Source of the DNA: Oleiharenicola sp.
GTDB taxonomy: Bacteria > Verrucomicrobiota > Verrucomicrobiia > Opitutales > Opitutaceae
Assembly (NCBI GenBank): GCA_025363455.1
Contig: JANYDW010000040.1
Span: forward strand, 1-64,000
DNA length: 64,000 bases
Direction of reading: 5' to 3'
Part shown: positions 20,001-27,255 of the stretch, piece by piece
Layout of the letters: every line of letters begins with the position of its first letter
How positions within the stretch are numbered: position 1 is the stretch's first letter
Translations under genes and position numbers: made by a program
The notes under the pieces: model-generated
What the model was told of the DNA's origin: nothing
Databases searched by the model: none
Seen by the model: only the letters and a program-made list of their open reading frames with translations

Positions 20001-21239
20001 GTCCCCGAGCCCAAAAGCCTTCATGCGCAAAATTACATCCGCCAGGTTGCTGCGCTGGATCTCCGGCTGGGTGAAGCGGGGGCGGTCCTTGAAGTCCTGC
20101 TCGGAATAAAGCCGGATGCAAACACCGTCACTCACCCGGCCGCAGCGGCCTTTGCGTTGATCGGCGCTGCTCTGCGAAACCGGCTCGACCGGCAGGCGGC
20201 GCGTGCGGCTCTGCGGCGTGTAGCGGCTGAAGCGTGCCAGCCCGGTGTCGATGACGAAGCGGATGCCGGGGATTGTCAGCGAAGTCTCGGCGATATTGGT
20301 CGCAAGGACGATCTTGCGCGCCTGGGTCGGTGCGAATACGCGCTGCTGCTCGGCGTTGGTGAGCCGGCCAAATAACGGCACAATCTCGAGCCGTCCGAGC
20401 CGGCGGCCCTCCAGCAGATCGCGCGCCTCGCGGATGTCGCGCTCCGTGGGCAGAAAAACCAACACGTCGCCCGCCGAGCTCTCAAGCAACACGCGCTCGA
20501 CCGCTTCGACCGCCGCGTCGATGTAGGTGACATCATCGCGACTTGCCTTTGGGTAGGGCGGGACCGCTGGGCCCGCCGCTGATTCCCGCGGACGGCCCGG
20601 CGGTCCGTCCTTACCCATCTCTTCCAAGGGCGCGTAAATCACCTCCACCGGATAAACCCGCCCCGACACCTCGATGATCGGCGCGCCATCGAACGCCTTG
20701 GAAAAGGCCTCGGTGTCGATTGTCGCGGAGGTGATGACGATCTTCAGGTCCGGCCGGCGGTGCCGTAGCCGCCGCAGGTGCCCGAGGATGAAATCGATGT
20801 TGAGCGAACGCTCGTGCGCTTCGTCCACGATAATCGTGTCGTAGTCGCGCAGCTCCGGGTCCGCCTGCAGTTCGGCGAGCAGCATGCCGTCGGTCATGAA
20901 CTTGATCACCGTGTCACCCGAGGTCTGATCGGCGAAACGGATCTTGCAGCCCACCTCACGGCCAAAAGTCACATTCAGCTCCTCCGCCACCCGACGCGCC
21001 ACCGAGGTCGCGGCCACCCGCCGGGGCTGCGTGCAGGCGATGCGTCCGAGTTCGCCCCGGCCGGCCACCAGACACATCTTGGGGATCTGGGTGGTTTTGC
21101 CCGAACCCGTCTCGCCGGCCAGGATCAGCACCTGGTGGTGCTGGATGGCCGCGATGATCTCGTCCGCCCGGGCACTGATGGGCAGCTCGGGCGGATACTC
21201 GATCCGGAAGGGCCAGGGTTTCTTGGGCCGGGGTGGCAT
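17025..21239 (-). CDS. hrpA: ATP-dependent RNA helicase HrpA carrying six palindromic-element insertions
   Basis: A 1404-residue DEAH-box helicase with Walker A AGETGSGKTTQIPK, DEAH box IIVDEAHERSLN, SATIDTEAF, ATNIAETSLTIPG and QRKGRCGRVSDGVCIRL, followed by HA2, OB and the long C-terminal DUF3418 region. HrpA unwinds mRNA and rescues stalled ribosomes. It is longer than the roughly 1300 residues usual for the family. Six segments, at about residues 209-229, 577-600, 652-669, 815-849, 1188-1207 and 1359-1378, are encoded by dispersed palindromic repeats, all in frame, in loops or linkers. The helicase motifs are intact, so the protein is probably functional. Confidence 0.95.
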   Translation of the reverse strand: MPPRPKKPWPFRIEYPPELPISARADEIIAAIQHHQVLILAGETGSGKTTQIPKMCLVAGRGELGRIACTQPRRVAATSVARRVAEELNVTFGREVGCKIRFADQTSGDTVIKFMTDGMLLAELQADPELRDYDTIIVDEAHERSLNIDFILGHLRRLRHRRPDLKIVITSATIDTEAFSKAFDGAPIIEVSGRVYPVEVIYAPLEEMGKDGPPGRPRESAAGPAVPPYPKASRDDVTYIDAAVEAVERVLLESSAGDVLVFLPTERDIREARDLLEGRRLGRLEIVPLFGRLTNAEQQRVFAPTQARKIVLATNIAETSLTIPGIRFVIDTGLARFSRYTPQSRTRRLPVEPVSQSSADQRKGRCGRVSDGVCIRLYSEQDFKDRPRFTQPEIQRSNLADVILRMKAFGLGDIEEFPFLNAPPIKGIRAGYALLHELGAIDDGGVLTDLGRELAHLPVDPTVGRMILRARSENALREVLIIAAALSIQDPRERPLDHQQKADTAHRRFTHPDSDFLTLLSIWETYHDEFEAMTLGKLRKFCTAHFLSFMRMREWRDVYAQLEDTLRERDGFKRTSIYDGFVGGGLPRDQKLSGRKASPTEEPDLRLGTPAYAAIHRSILSGLLGNVATRTDEGDYHAAHDRRVNVFPGSALFEKREARKSGAPSGHALPPKAKVARWLMAAEIMETSRLFARTCARIDPQWMLSLGAHLLKVAHSEPFWNAEGGRVLVKERRRLYNLELETRSVSYGKINPAHATEIFIREGLVGDTVTWPFDFIAHNRRMRDQAETVLTRMRSAGYMDLDEWIYRFYAREFARVEPGLHPSPRLRTTGRAGFPQDESKANLPGGQVPPQGISSVGELVDFVRHEQTTRPKFLFLSEADLRPAEEPEHDAAAFPVELPVDNRVLPLAYAYQPGKTEDGVTVRVSPAEAEALTFAALDWAVPGHLPEKVELMLKALPKEQRRELIPLTETAQRLTRDLALLAARATQPTLAAALAELLQPRLGVRIDPALWTTKALPDHLRVRVEVVDSNDQVLCASRDLAEIQALLHSSSREVSRKAASTENAAWRAARTKWESEPATEWKFGDLPASVLVEEKHGVPVLAYPGLKSLPAGVAVRLFATPEEATAATRTGVEKLMGIQLRHDLGWLEKDLRALRMLGTLAVTLVSADQLQADALESIRSWVRDGARMGRAGTPLPAERRGTESAPYLLTKSAFDHAVAQSKQDLRGLVPKLGDWLKEIFTLRLALETHAQPYPGLAEDLAALLSPDFLRATPFERVRHLPRFLKGRLARADRWKRDAAKDAQRAVELAPFTAAVKKFGPAAAELRWLVEEFRVSLFAQELGTAEPVSAVRLQRLLDELDRAGTPQPAERRGAESAPYLKPSTTAAKKAVPLKSLGALDQLFRK
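17106..17163. repeat. Family A' palindrome in hrpA (C-terminal tail)
   Basis: Arms GTAGGGCGCGGACTCCGCTC and GGAGTGCCCGCCCTG. It encodes RAGTPQPAERRGAESAPYL in the hrpA frame, nearly identical to the copy at 17619-17676. Confidence 0.92.
17619..17676. repeat. Family A' palindrome in hrpA (second copy)
   Basis: The same 58-bp element as at 17106-17163, in the same orientation and reading frame. It encodes RAGTPLPAERRGTESAPYL. Confidence 0.92.
18692..18795. repeat. Family C palindrome in hrpA, with a second repeat nested in it
   Basis: Outer arms GTGGAACCTGACCTCCGGGC and GGCCGGGCTCCACC. The spacer contains CGTCCGTAGCCTTGGCGAAG, a word that also occurs at 12169-12195 and in the tRNA-associated repeats. 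The hrpA frame continues through all 104 bp. Confidence 0.85.
19232..19266. repeat. Half copy of a family A palindrome in hrpA
   Basis: Only the left arm, GTAGGGCGTGACCGCTGGGC, is recognisable and encodes the end of GAPSGHALPP. The right arm is eroded or was never present. Confidence 0.7.
19441..19509. repeat. Family D-like palindrome in hrpA
   Basis: Begins GTAGGAGAGGCTTTACGCCC and ends near CCATCGTAG, with internal GGTCGCGGGGTAGACC. It resembles the element split by the insertion sequence at 12234-12777. It encodes about 23 residues (GLPRDQKLSGRKASPTEEP). Confidence 0.75.
20553..20615. repeat. Family A palindrome in hrpA (helicase domain linker)
   Basis: The element is 63 bp with arms GTAGGGCGGGACCGCTGGGC and GCCCGGCGGTCCGTCCTTAC. 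It encodes GPPGRPRESAAGPAVPPY, sharing GPAVPPY in the same frame with the copies in tatD and upstream of kdsB. It lies between the two RecA-like domains after YAPLEEM. Confidence 0.92.
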
Positions 21240-21299
21240 GGGGGCGTAAAGGAGAATCCAAGCGAAGAATCCGGGATTCTAAACCAGATTATTGTGAAA

Positions 21300-21600
21300 A
21301 CTTAGGGCGTGTTTTCAAACCACCCTGAGAGGCCTAACCACTGATGCTTCGCCTACCGGCTGCGCTTCAATATCCCCTCCACCTAATCGGCTCCGGTTTT
21401 GGTTCCGGGGAGCGGCTAATCGCCGCTCGGGCATTTGGCTTATCTGTCGGCGATTAGCCGACCCCCGAAGCCCAGGGCGGAGCCGATAAGGCGGAGCGCA
21501 CCAAGTAGCAGAGCCGTTAGGCGAGGCATTAGTGGTTAAAACCGGATCGATGGTTCGCGGCGCTTTGGCGTTGGTTGCAGGGTTTGAAGACACACCCTCG
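21300..21600. repeat. Long structured repeat, family I (first copy)
   Basis: About 300 bp without a gene. Outer arms AACCACTGATGCTTCGCCTA and TAGGCGAGGCATTAGTGGTT enclose several smaller palindromes built on TAATCGCCG words and the block CCCCCGAAGCCCAGGGCGGA. The whole is flanked by a wider imperfect pair (TGTTTTCAAACCACCCTG and CAGGGTTTGAAGACACACC). A related element is at 30108-30385. It separates the hrpA and pyk starts, so the promoters must lie in or beside it. Confidence 0.8.
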
Positions 21601-21656
21601 TGTGTCATCCGGCCAGCCCGACCCGGACCCGGCATCCCTTGTGCTACCGGGGAAGG

Positions 21657-23099
21657 GTGAATTCTCCCGCCGTTGTCCTGCCCAAAGTGGCCTACCGCCA
21701 CACCAAGATCATTTTCACGCTCGGACCGGCCTCGGCGGACGAGTCGATGCTGGAGCAGCTGATTCTGACGGGGGTCGATGTCTGCCGGCTCAACATGGCC
21801 CACGCCGACCACACCTGGACTCGCGCCATGATCCAGCGGGTGCGCGAAGTGTGCCGCCGCACCGGCCGTGAGATCGCGATTCTCATGGATGTGAAGGGGC
21901 CGGAAATCCGCACCGGCGACCTGCCCGCGCCGGTCGAACTGGTCGCGGGCCAGCTCATCGACCTGCTTCCCCAGGGCGGCGGCGCAGAGGACGGTATCCT
22001 GGCCGTCTCGGTCAACTATCCCGGTCTCGGTCGCGACGTGCCCGCCGGTACAACGGTGCTGGTCGATAGTGGCCTCATTCGACTGGAGGTCGTCAACGCC
22101 GCGGCCACCCGCGTGCGTTGCCGCGTGATCGTGCCCGCTCGGCTCGGCAACCGCCGTCACATCAACCTGCCGGGGGTCAAGGTCCGCCTGCCCGCGCTCA
22201 CCGCCAAGGACAAGGCCGACATCGCCGTCGGCATCGAGGAGAAAGTGGATTACTTCGCCCTGTCGTTCGTGCGTGAGGCGGACGACATCGATATCCTGCG
22301 CCGCTTCCTCTCGGAACATGCCAGCACGGCGCACGTCATCGCCAAGATTGAGGATCAGTCGGCCATCGCCAACCTCGACGAGATTGTCCGCGCCTCGGAC
22401 GCCGTCATGGTCGCGCGCGGCGACCTCGGCATTGAGGTGCCAATGGAGGACCTGCCCCTCATCCAAAAGCGGACCGTCGACACCTGTATCCGCCTGCGCA
22501 AGCCCGTCATCGTCGCCACCCACCTGCTGGAATCGATGATCCTCTCGCCCGTGCCCACCCGCGCCGAGGTGAGCGACATCGCCACCGCCGTGTGGTCCAC
22601 GGCCGACGCCATCATGCTGTCCGGCGAGACCACCACCGGCCGCTATCCGCTCGAGTGCGTGCAATTCATGAAAAGGGTCGCCGGCCGCATCGAGGGCAGC
22701 GCGACCAAGGGCTACAACACCACGCTCCCGCTCAAGAACAACAAGGACCGCCTGCTCCGTTCGGCCGTCACGCTCGCGCAGGAGATCGGCGACGCGGGCA
22801 TCGTCGTTTTCACGCGTAGCGGCCTGCTCCCGCAGACACTCGCCGCGCTGCGCGCGTGGCGGTGCCCCATCTATGCTTTCACCGACAACCCGCAGGCCTT
22901 CCGTCATCTGTTGCTGATGTGGGGTGTCGAACCGTTTTTGGCGACGTTCTCCGCCGAACCCGAGCAGAGCATCCGGGACGCGTTCGCCTATCTGCTGCGC
23001 CGTGGTTGGGTGCAGCCCGGCGACTGGATGGTGGTCGTCACCAACGTCCTCGCCGGCGAGAAGACCATCGACACAATCCAGATGCGCCCGGTCGAGTGA
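21657..23099 (+). CDS. pyk: Pyruvate kinase
   Basis: A 480-residue enzyme with the PK barrel and C-terminal domain: KIIFTLGPAS, RLNMAHADH, MDVKGPEIRTG, catalytic AKIEDQSAIANLDEI, MVARGDLGIEVP, TRAEVSDIATAV and MLSGETTTGRYP. It makes pyruvate and ATP from phosphoenolpyruvate in glycolysis. The GTG at 21657 is the only plausible start close to the conserved N-terminus; the purine-rich GGGGAAG lies unusually close to it. A small palindromic repeat follows the stop codon. Confidence 0.93.
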   Translation: MNSPAVVLPKVAYRHTKIIFTLGPASADESMLEQLILTGVDVCRLNMAHADHTWTRAMIQRVREVCRRTGREIAILMDVKGPEIRTGDLPAPVELVAGQLIDLLPQGGGAEDGILAVSVNYPGLGRDVPAGTTVLVDSGLIRLEVVNAAATRVRCRVIVPARLGNRRHINLPGVKVRLPALTAKDKADIAVGIEEKVDYFALSFVREADDIDILRRFLSEHASTAHVIAKIEDQSAIANLDEIVRASDAVMVARGDLGIEVPMEDLPLIQKRTVDTCIRLRKPVIVATHLLESMILSPVPTRAEVSDIATAVWSTADAIMLSGETTTGRYPLECVQFMKRVAGRIEGSATKGYNTTLPLKNNKDRLLRSAVTLAQEIGDAGIVVFTRSGLLPQTLAALRAWRCPIYAFTDNPQAFRHLLLMWGVEPFLATFSAEPEQSIRDAFAYLLRRGWVQPGDWMVVVTNVLAGEKTIDTIQMRPVE

Positions 23100-23103
23100 A
23101 GGC

Positions 23104-23153
23104 TGGAGGGCTCGCGTCCCTGCGAGCCGGCCCGCAGAGACGCGGGCCCTCCC
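23104..23153. repeat. Family D palindrome after pyk
   Basis: Arms GGAGGGCTCGCGTCCCTGCG and CGCGGGCCCTCCC with the same two-hairpin layout as 675-725. It begins five bases after the pyk stop codon. Confidence 0.85.
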
Positions 23154-23260
23154 TAATTTCTACCGGTAAGGCCCAAGCTTGCCCGGCCCCTACGGGTTTA
23201 AGAGTACCGCAGTCGCGAAACAATCTCGCCGGACCCTGAATGGTGAAGTAGAGTCGACGG

Positions 23261-23803
23261 ATGACCATGCCCGAACCGACGCCGGCGCAGAAAGCCCTCA
23301 AGCGCGTCCTCACGGTTTCGCGCTTCAACGGCTGGAGCGTGATCATTATCGCCGGCCTGGGCATTCTCCTGACCCTCGTGATGGGCGACGTGCTCGGTAC
23401 GATCATCGGCCTGCTGGCGGTGGTCTCAGGTTGCATGGAGGTGCGCGGCGGCCGGAAGGTGGGGCGGCGCGATCCGGAGGGCATGAAGCTGCTCGTGCGT
23501 TCCCAACTGCTCCTGCTCAGCGTGATCCTCGCCTACTGCGCCAGCCGGCTGGGCAGCTTCGATGCTGAAACCGCCATGGGCAATCTCACTCCCGACATGG
23601 CGGCTTCGCTCAAGGAGGTTGGCTTGGAACGGGCCGATATCTTGTCGATGGTCCGCACGACCTTCTACGTCACCTATGTGGCGGTCGCGGTGGTCACCGT
23701 CTTTTACCAGGGTGGCATGGCGCTCTACTACCGGCGCAAAACCGCGCTGGTCACCGAGGCGCTGACGACGCCACCGCAGCCGCCACTGGCCGCCGACCAC
23801 TGA
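23261..23803 (+). CDS. Hypothetical integral membrane protein
   Basis: The 180-residue protein has about four hydrophobic helices (roughly 26-45, 46-60, 80-95 and 135-155: VIIIAGLGILLTLVMGDVLG, LLLLSVILAYCASRLG, TFYVTYVAVAVVTVFY). The termini are cytoplasmic-looking and rich in Lys or Pro. I do not recognise a family. It is followed closely by the inverted-repeat-enclosed GxxExxY gene. Confidence 0.75.
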   Translation: MTMPEPTPAQKALKRVLTVSRFNGWSVIIIAGLGILLTLVMGDVLGTIIGLLAVVSGCMEVRGGRKVGRRDPEGMKLLVRSQLLLLSVILAYCASRLGSFDAETAMGNLTPDMAASLKEVGLERADILSMVRTTFYVTYVAVAVVTVFYQGGMALYYRRKTALVTEALTTPPQPPLAADH

Positions 23804-23830
23804 GAATTTCCCAATGGGCCCAAACCGGTT

Positions 23831-24287
23831 GCCACAAAAAGGCACCACAAAGCACAAGATTAAGCCCATGAAATTCGCCCACATCAACGAACTCTGTGAC
23901 ATCGTACGGGAAACCAGCTTTGCCCTGCATCGATTCCATCGGCACGGTCACGTGGAGAAAATCTACGAAAACGCTCTCACCCATCGTCTCCGCAAGCAAG
24001 GCATCCAAGTTGTACAACAGCATCCCCTGAGTGTTCATGACGAAGACGGCACGCTGCTAGGCGACTTTGCAGCCGATCTATTCTTGGAAAACTGCCTGAT
24101 CGTAGAGTTGAAAGCCGTACGAATCGTGGCCGAGGAGCATGTCGCCCAGTTGTTAGGCTATCTTCGCTCGAGCCGGATCGAAACCGGGTTGATGATCAAT
24201 TTTGGCGCTCCGGTCATGTCCATCAAGAAGTACTTGATGACGAAACTACCAGACTGATTATTGTGCTTTGTTGTGCCTTTTTATGGC
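23831..24287. mobile_element. Candidate cassette: GxxExxY gene enclosed by a 27-bp word-type inverted repeat
   Basis: The left arm 23831-23857 and right arm 24261-24287 match at 25 of 27 positions when one is complemented. Each contains AAAAAGGCAC and CAAAGCACAA words. The gene starts 11 bp after the left arm and stops 4 bp before the right arm, so nothing else is carried. The same arm words (GCCACGAAAAGGCAC) recur, without a gene between them, at 24317, 28742, 31205, 34930 and 56151. Confidence 0.65.
23868..24257 (+). CDS. GxxExxY family protein (PD-(D/E)XK nuclease-like)
   Basis: A 129-residue protein with the signature GHVEKIYENAL (G-x-x-E-x-x-Y), then LGDFAADLFLENCLIVELKA, which supplies D, then E-x-K of a PD-(D/E)XK-like core, and QLLGYLRSSRIETGLMINFG. 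These features place it in the GxxExxY family, whose function is unknown but whose fold is nuclease-like. ATG 23868 is chosen because the family begins at this helix. It is bracketed exactly by long inverted repeats, unlike any neighbour, and is the best candidate for a protein involved in moving or maintaining them. Confidence 0.88.
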   Translation: MKFAHINELCDIVRETSFALHRFHRHGHVEKIYENALTHRLRKQGIQVVQQHPLSVHDEDGTLLGDFAADLFLENCLIVELKAVRIVAEEHVAQLLGYLRSSRIETGLMINFGAPVMSIKKYLMTKLPD

Positions 24288-24316
24288 CCGAAAGGATTGG
24301 GGTTCAGCCAAGCAGA

Positions 24317-24427
24317 GTGGCCACGAGAAGGCACGAGTGGTTACAAAAACGAACTAACGATTTTCCAGCAGGCTCAAGGCAACAACCTGCGCCTTTTCGT
24401 GCATTTTTGTGCCTCTTTGTGGCTAAC
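24317..24427. repeat. Word-type hairpin (GGCCACGAGAAGGCACGA)
   Basis: Left arm GTGGCCACGAGAAGGCACGA at 24317 and right arm TTTTTGTGCCTCTTTGTGGC ending at 24424. It follows the GxxExxY cassette immediately and uses the same words but carries no gene. Confidence 0.8.
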
Positions 24428-24451
24428 CTCCGGTGTCTTGGTCGCTGTTTT

Positions 24452-24506
24452 GTAGGAGCCTGTTTACAGGCTACCCAAGGCAATCGCTTGCCAGCAAGCT
24501 CCTACA
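24452..24506. repeat. Family B palindrome (intergenic)
   Basis: Arms GTAGGAGCCTGTTTACAGGC and GCCAGCAAGCTCCTAC. It lies 18 bp upstream of the sulfite-oxidase-like gene, in the region expected to hold its promoter or leader. Confidence 0.9.
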
Positions 24507-24523
24507 ACCTAAGCTGACAACCC

Positions 24524-25165
24524 ATGTCCAAGGAGCGTTACATCGAGGCCAAGCAGAAGTGGGCCGAGAAACAATTGGCCAAGGGCTTCAAGCCTCGCGA
24601 CGTCGCCGCCACCGACCGCCTGCCCCCCGGCCAGAAACTCACCACCGGTTTCCCCGTGCTCGACCTCGGCGTGCAGCCGGAGATTCCGCTGAACGAATGG
24701 ACGCTTTCCCTCGACGGGCTGGTCGAGAAGCCGGCCACGCTCAACTGGACCCAGTTCAACGCCCTGCCGCAGGTCACCGACGTGAGTGATTTCCATTGCG
24801 TGACGACCTGGAGCAAATACGACTGCGAGTGGAGCGGCGTGGCCTTCACCACACTGTTCGAGCTCGTGCAGCCCAAGCCCGGGGCGAAGTTCGTCTATTT
24901 CACCAGCTACGACGGCTACTCCACCAACGTCCCGCTGGAAATGTGCCTGGATGACGACGTGCTCGTCGCCACGAAATTCGGTGGCCTGCCCGTGTCACGC
25001 GAGCACGGCGGCCCGGCGCGCATCATCATCCCCAAGCTTTATGCGTGGAAGGGCGCGAAGTTCGTCAAGACGCTCAGCTTCCTCGCCGAGGACCGCCTCG
25101 GCTTCTGGGAAGTCCGCGGCTACCACAACATCGGCGACCCGTGGAAGGAAGAGCGGTATGCGTGA
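24524..25165 (+). CDS. Sulfite-oxidase-like molybdopterin oxidoreductase
   Basis: The 213-residue protein is a single oxidoreductase molybdopterin-binding domain: LTTGFPVLDLGVQPEIPLNE, WTLSLDGLVEKP, then the molybdenum-ligand cysteine in DFHCVTTWSKYDCEW, GGPARIIIPKLYAWKGAKFV and GFWEVRGYHNIGDPW. It lacks a signal peptide and the dimerization domain, so it is a short cytoplasmic member related to MsrP/YedY-like proteins. The substrate is unknown. Confidence 0.9.
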   Translation: MSKERYIEAKQKWAEKQLAKGFKPRDVAATDRLPPGQKLTTGFPVLDLGVQPEIPLNEWTLSLDGLVEKPATLNWTQFNALPQVTDVSDFHCVTTWSKYDCEWSGVAFTTLFELVQPKPGAKFVYFTSYDGYSTNVPLEMCLDDDVLVATKFGGLPVSREHGGPARIIIPKLYAWKGAKFVKTLSFLAEDRLGFWEVRGYHNIGDPWKEERYA

Positions 25166-25188
25166 CTCTGAGCCAAGGCCTTTTAACG

Positions 25189-25304
25189 ACTAAGCCACAC
25201 TAATGGACACTAATCCCGATCAGGTTTGTGTTCTACGTTTCCCGGTGGCGATTGGCCCCTGCTTCGTTTTCCATTAGTGGCCAATTAGTGGCCCTTAGTG
25301 GTTT
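25189..25304. repeat. Word-type hairpin (CACTAATGGACACTAAT)
   Basis: The left arm reiterates (C)ACTAATGG words (25189-25214) and the right arm reiterates ATTAGTGGCC words (25273-25304) with a period of about 11-12 bp. It lies between the oxidoreductase and deoA and has no coding potential. Confidence 0.85.
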
Positions 25305-25336
25305 CCCTCCGTTTGTCTTCCTCCCCTTCTCGCCCC

Positions 25337-26656
25337 ATGAACTTTTTTCCCCAGGACATCATCATCAAAAAGCGCGACGGCGGCGCTCTGACCAAAGACG
25401 AGATCGAGTTCTTCGCGCGGGGCGTGAGCGACGGCAAGTCGTTCGCCGATTACCAGGCCACCGCGCTGCTCATGGCGATTTTCTGGCGCGGCATGACGCC
25501 GCAAGAGACCGCCTGGCTGACCGACGCCATGATGCGCTCGGGCGACGTCATCGACCTGAGCGACCTCCCCGGCGCCAAGGTCGACAAGCACTCCACCGGC
25601 GGCGTGGGCGACAAGGTCTCGCTCATCCTCGCCCCGCTGGCCGTCGCCTGCGGCCTCAAGGTTCCGATGATGAGCGGCCGCGGCCTCGGCCACACCGGCG
25701 GCACTCTCGACAAGCTCGAGGCCATCCCCGGCTTCAAGGTCAACCTCAGCGTGCCCGAGTTCCGCACCATTTTGCAGAAAGTCGGTTGCGCCATGATCGG
25801 CCAGACCCCGCAGGTCGTGCCCGCCGACAAAAAACTCTACTCGCTGCGCGATGTCACCGGCACCGTCGAGTGCATCCCGCTGATCTGCGCCAGCATCATG
25901 AGCAAGAAGCTCGCGGAGGGCATCGACTCGCTCGTGCTCGACGTGAAGTTCGGCCGCGGCGCGTTCATGAAGAAAAAGGACGACGCACTCACGCTCGCCC
26001 GCGCCATGGTTGCGGTCGGCAAGGCCGGCGGCAAACCCGTCCGCGCCCTGCTCACGGCCATGAACCAGCCGCTCGGCCGCGCCGCCGGCCACACGACCGA
26101 GGTCATCGAGTCCATCGAATGCCTCAAGGGCCGCGGCCCCGCCGACCTCATGGAAGTCACCTATGCCCTCACCGGCCAGATGCTCCTGCTCGGCGGCAAG
26201 GCGAAGAATGAGGCCGACGCGCTCAGGCAGATGAAAGCCGCCATCACCAACGGTTCGGCGCTCAAGGTTTTCCGCGAGATGTGCGTGGCGCAGGGCGGCG
26301 ACCCGAAAGTCATCGACGACTACAGTATTCTTCCGACCGCGAAGAAGCTACTCCCGGTCAAGGCCCCGGCCGACGCCAAATGCTTCGTCAGCGAAGTCGA
26401 CGCCCTCAAGTGCGGCCACGCCATCATGGCGCTCGGCGGCGGCCGCGCCGCGGTCACTGACAAGGTGGATCACGCCGTCGGCATCGCCGACCTGATCAAG
26501 ATCGGCGCTCCGGTCGCCCCGGGCACGCTGCTTTGCACGCTCCACGTCAACGACGACGCCAAGGGCGCCCGCGCCGAGGCGTTGATCCGCGAAGCGGTCA
26601 AGTTCAGCGCAACCGCGCCGCAGCAGGAGCCGCTGATTCAGGATTTGATCCAGTAA
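25337..26656 (+). CDS. deoA: Thymidine phosphorylase
   Basis: The 439-residue protein has the pyrimidine-nucleoside phosphorylase signature STGGVGDKVSLILAPL with MSGRGLGHTGGTLDKLE, then MSKKLAEGIDSLVLDVKFG and the C-terminal domain with ALGGGRA and VDHAVGIADLIKIG. It splits thymidine (or uridine in Pyn-type enzymes) with phosphate. The ATG at 25337 precedes the conserved helix directly. Thymidine specificity is the usual assignment but is not proven by sequence. Confidence 0.93.
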   Translation: MNFFPQDIIIKKRDGGALTKDEIEFFARGVSDGKSFADYQATALLMAIFWRGMTPQETAWLTDAMMRSGDVIDLSDLPGAKVDKHSTGGVGDKVSLILAPLAVACGLKVPMMSGRGLGHTGGTLDKLEAIPGFKVNLSVPEFRTILQKVGCAMIGQTPQVVPADKKLYSLRDVTGTVECIPLICASIMSKKLAEGIDSLVLDVKFGRGAFMKKKDDALTLARAMVAVGKAGGKPVRALLTAMNQPLGRAAGHTTEVIESIECLKGRGPADLMEVTYALTGQMLLLGGKAKNEADALRQMKAAITNGSALKVFREMCVAQGGDPKVIDDYSILPTAKKLLPVKAPADAKCFVSEVDALKCGHAIMALGGGRAAVTDKVDHAVGIADLIKIGAPVAPGTLLCTLHVNDDAKGARAEALIREAVKFSATAPQQEPLIQDLIQ

Positions 26657-26673
26657 GCTGCGAAGAGCAAACC

Positions 26674-27234
26674 ATGAGCCTGCATCTACTCCAGCAAAAG
26701 CTCCCAGAGGTGAGGGCGTGGATCGACCGCACCCTTGCGGCCCACGCCGCCCAGGCGTGCCCGGTTGCTGATTTCGGCTTCAAGCGGCTGGGTTCATACT
26801 TTTCCACTGCGTTGCTGGCGTCGGCTAGGGCCATCCCGGTGGCCCAAGTGCCGGCACCTCCGCTGGCCAGTATGGGGCTGACCGGATTCGATGAGTTCGA
26901 AAATCTTGATGCCGCCGGTATCACTTATCTTTCCTCCTATTTCGTGAGGCAGGGCTATGCACGCAGTGAGTCACTGCACTTCCATGAACTCGTGCATGTG
27001 GTCCAGTGGCAGCATCTCGGCCCCGAGCGCTTCATCATGGCCTACGCCCTCGGCCACCTTCTGAGCGGAGGCTACCGGAGCAACCCCCTCGAAGAGATGG
27101 CTTATGGCCTACAAGCCCGCTTCGATGCCAACACCCCGGCCTTCGATCTCGCAGCCATCGTCCGCCCAGAATTGGATCGTATAGTTCCTGCCCTTCTCAG
27201 TCGCGCCACACTACCAGAGTCTTGTAAACAGTGA
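26674..27234 (+). CDS. Hypothetical protein with a zincin-like HExxH motif
   Basis: The 186-residue protein contains SLHFHELVHVVQWQHLG, an H-E-x-x-H motif followed by an aromatic region and NPLEEMAYGLQ, where a third ligand (Glu) could sit. There is no signal peptide. The arrangement resembles small zincin-like metallopeptidases of unknown role. It begins 17 bp after deoA and may be co-transcribed. Confidence 0.7.
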   Translation: MSLHLLQQKLPEVRAWIDRTLAAHAAQACPVADFGFKRLGSYFSTALLASARAIPVAQVPAPPLASMGLTGFDEFENLDAAGITYLSSYFVRQGYARSESLHFHELVHVVQWQHLGPERFIMAYALGHLLSGGYRSNPLEEMAYGLQARFDANTPAFDLAAIVRPELDRIVPALLSRATLPESCKQ

Positions 27235-27255
27235 TCTGCGGTGGCCGATTTGACA

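Noticed and set aside
17106-20615. CRISPR-like array
   Set aside because: The repeats are palindromic elements of several families, irregularly spaced and inside a coding gene; there are no unique equal-length spacers and no cas genes.
21315-22907. Long open frame on the strand opposite pyruvate kinase
   Set aside because: It is antisense to a certain enzyme gene, has no family motif, and open antisense frames are expected at this GC content.
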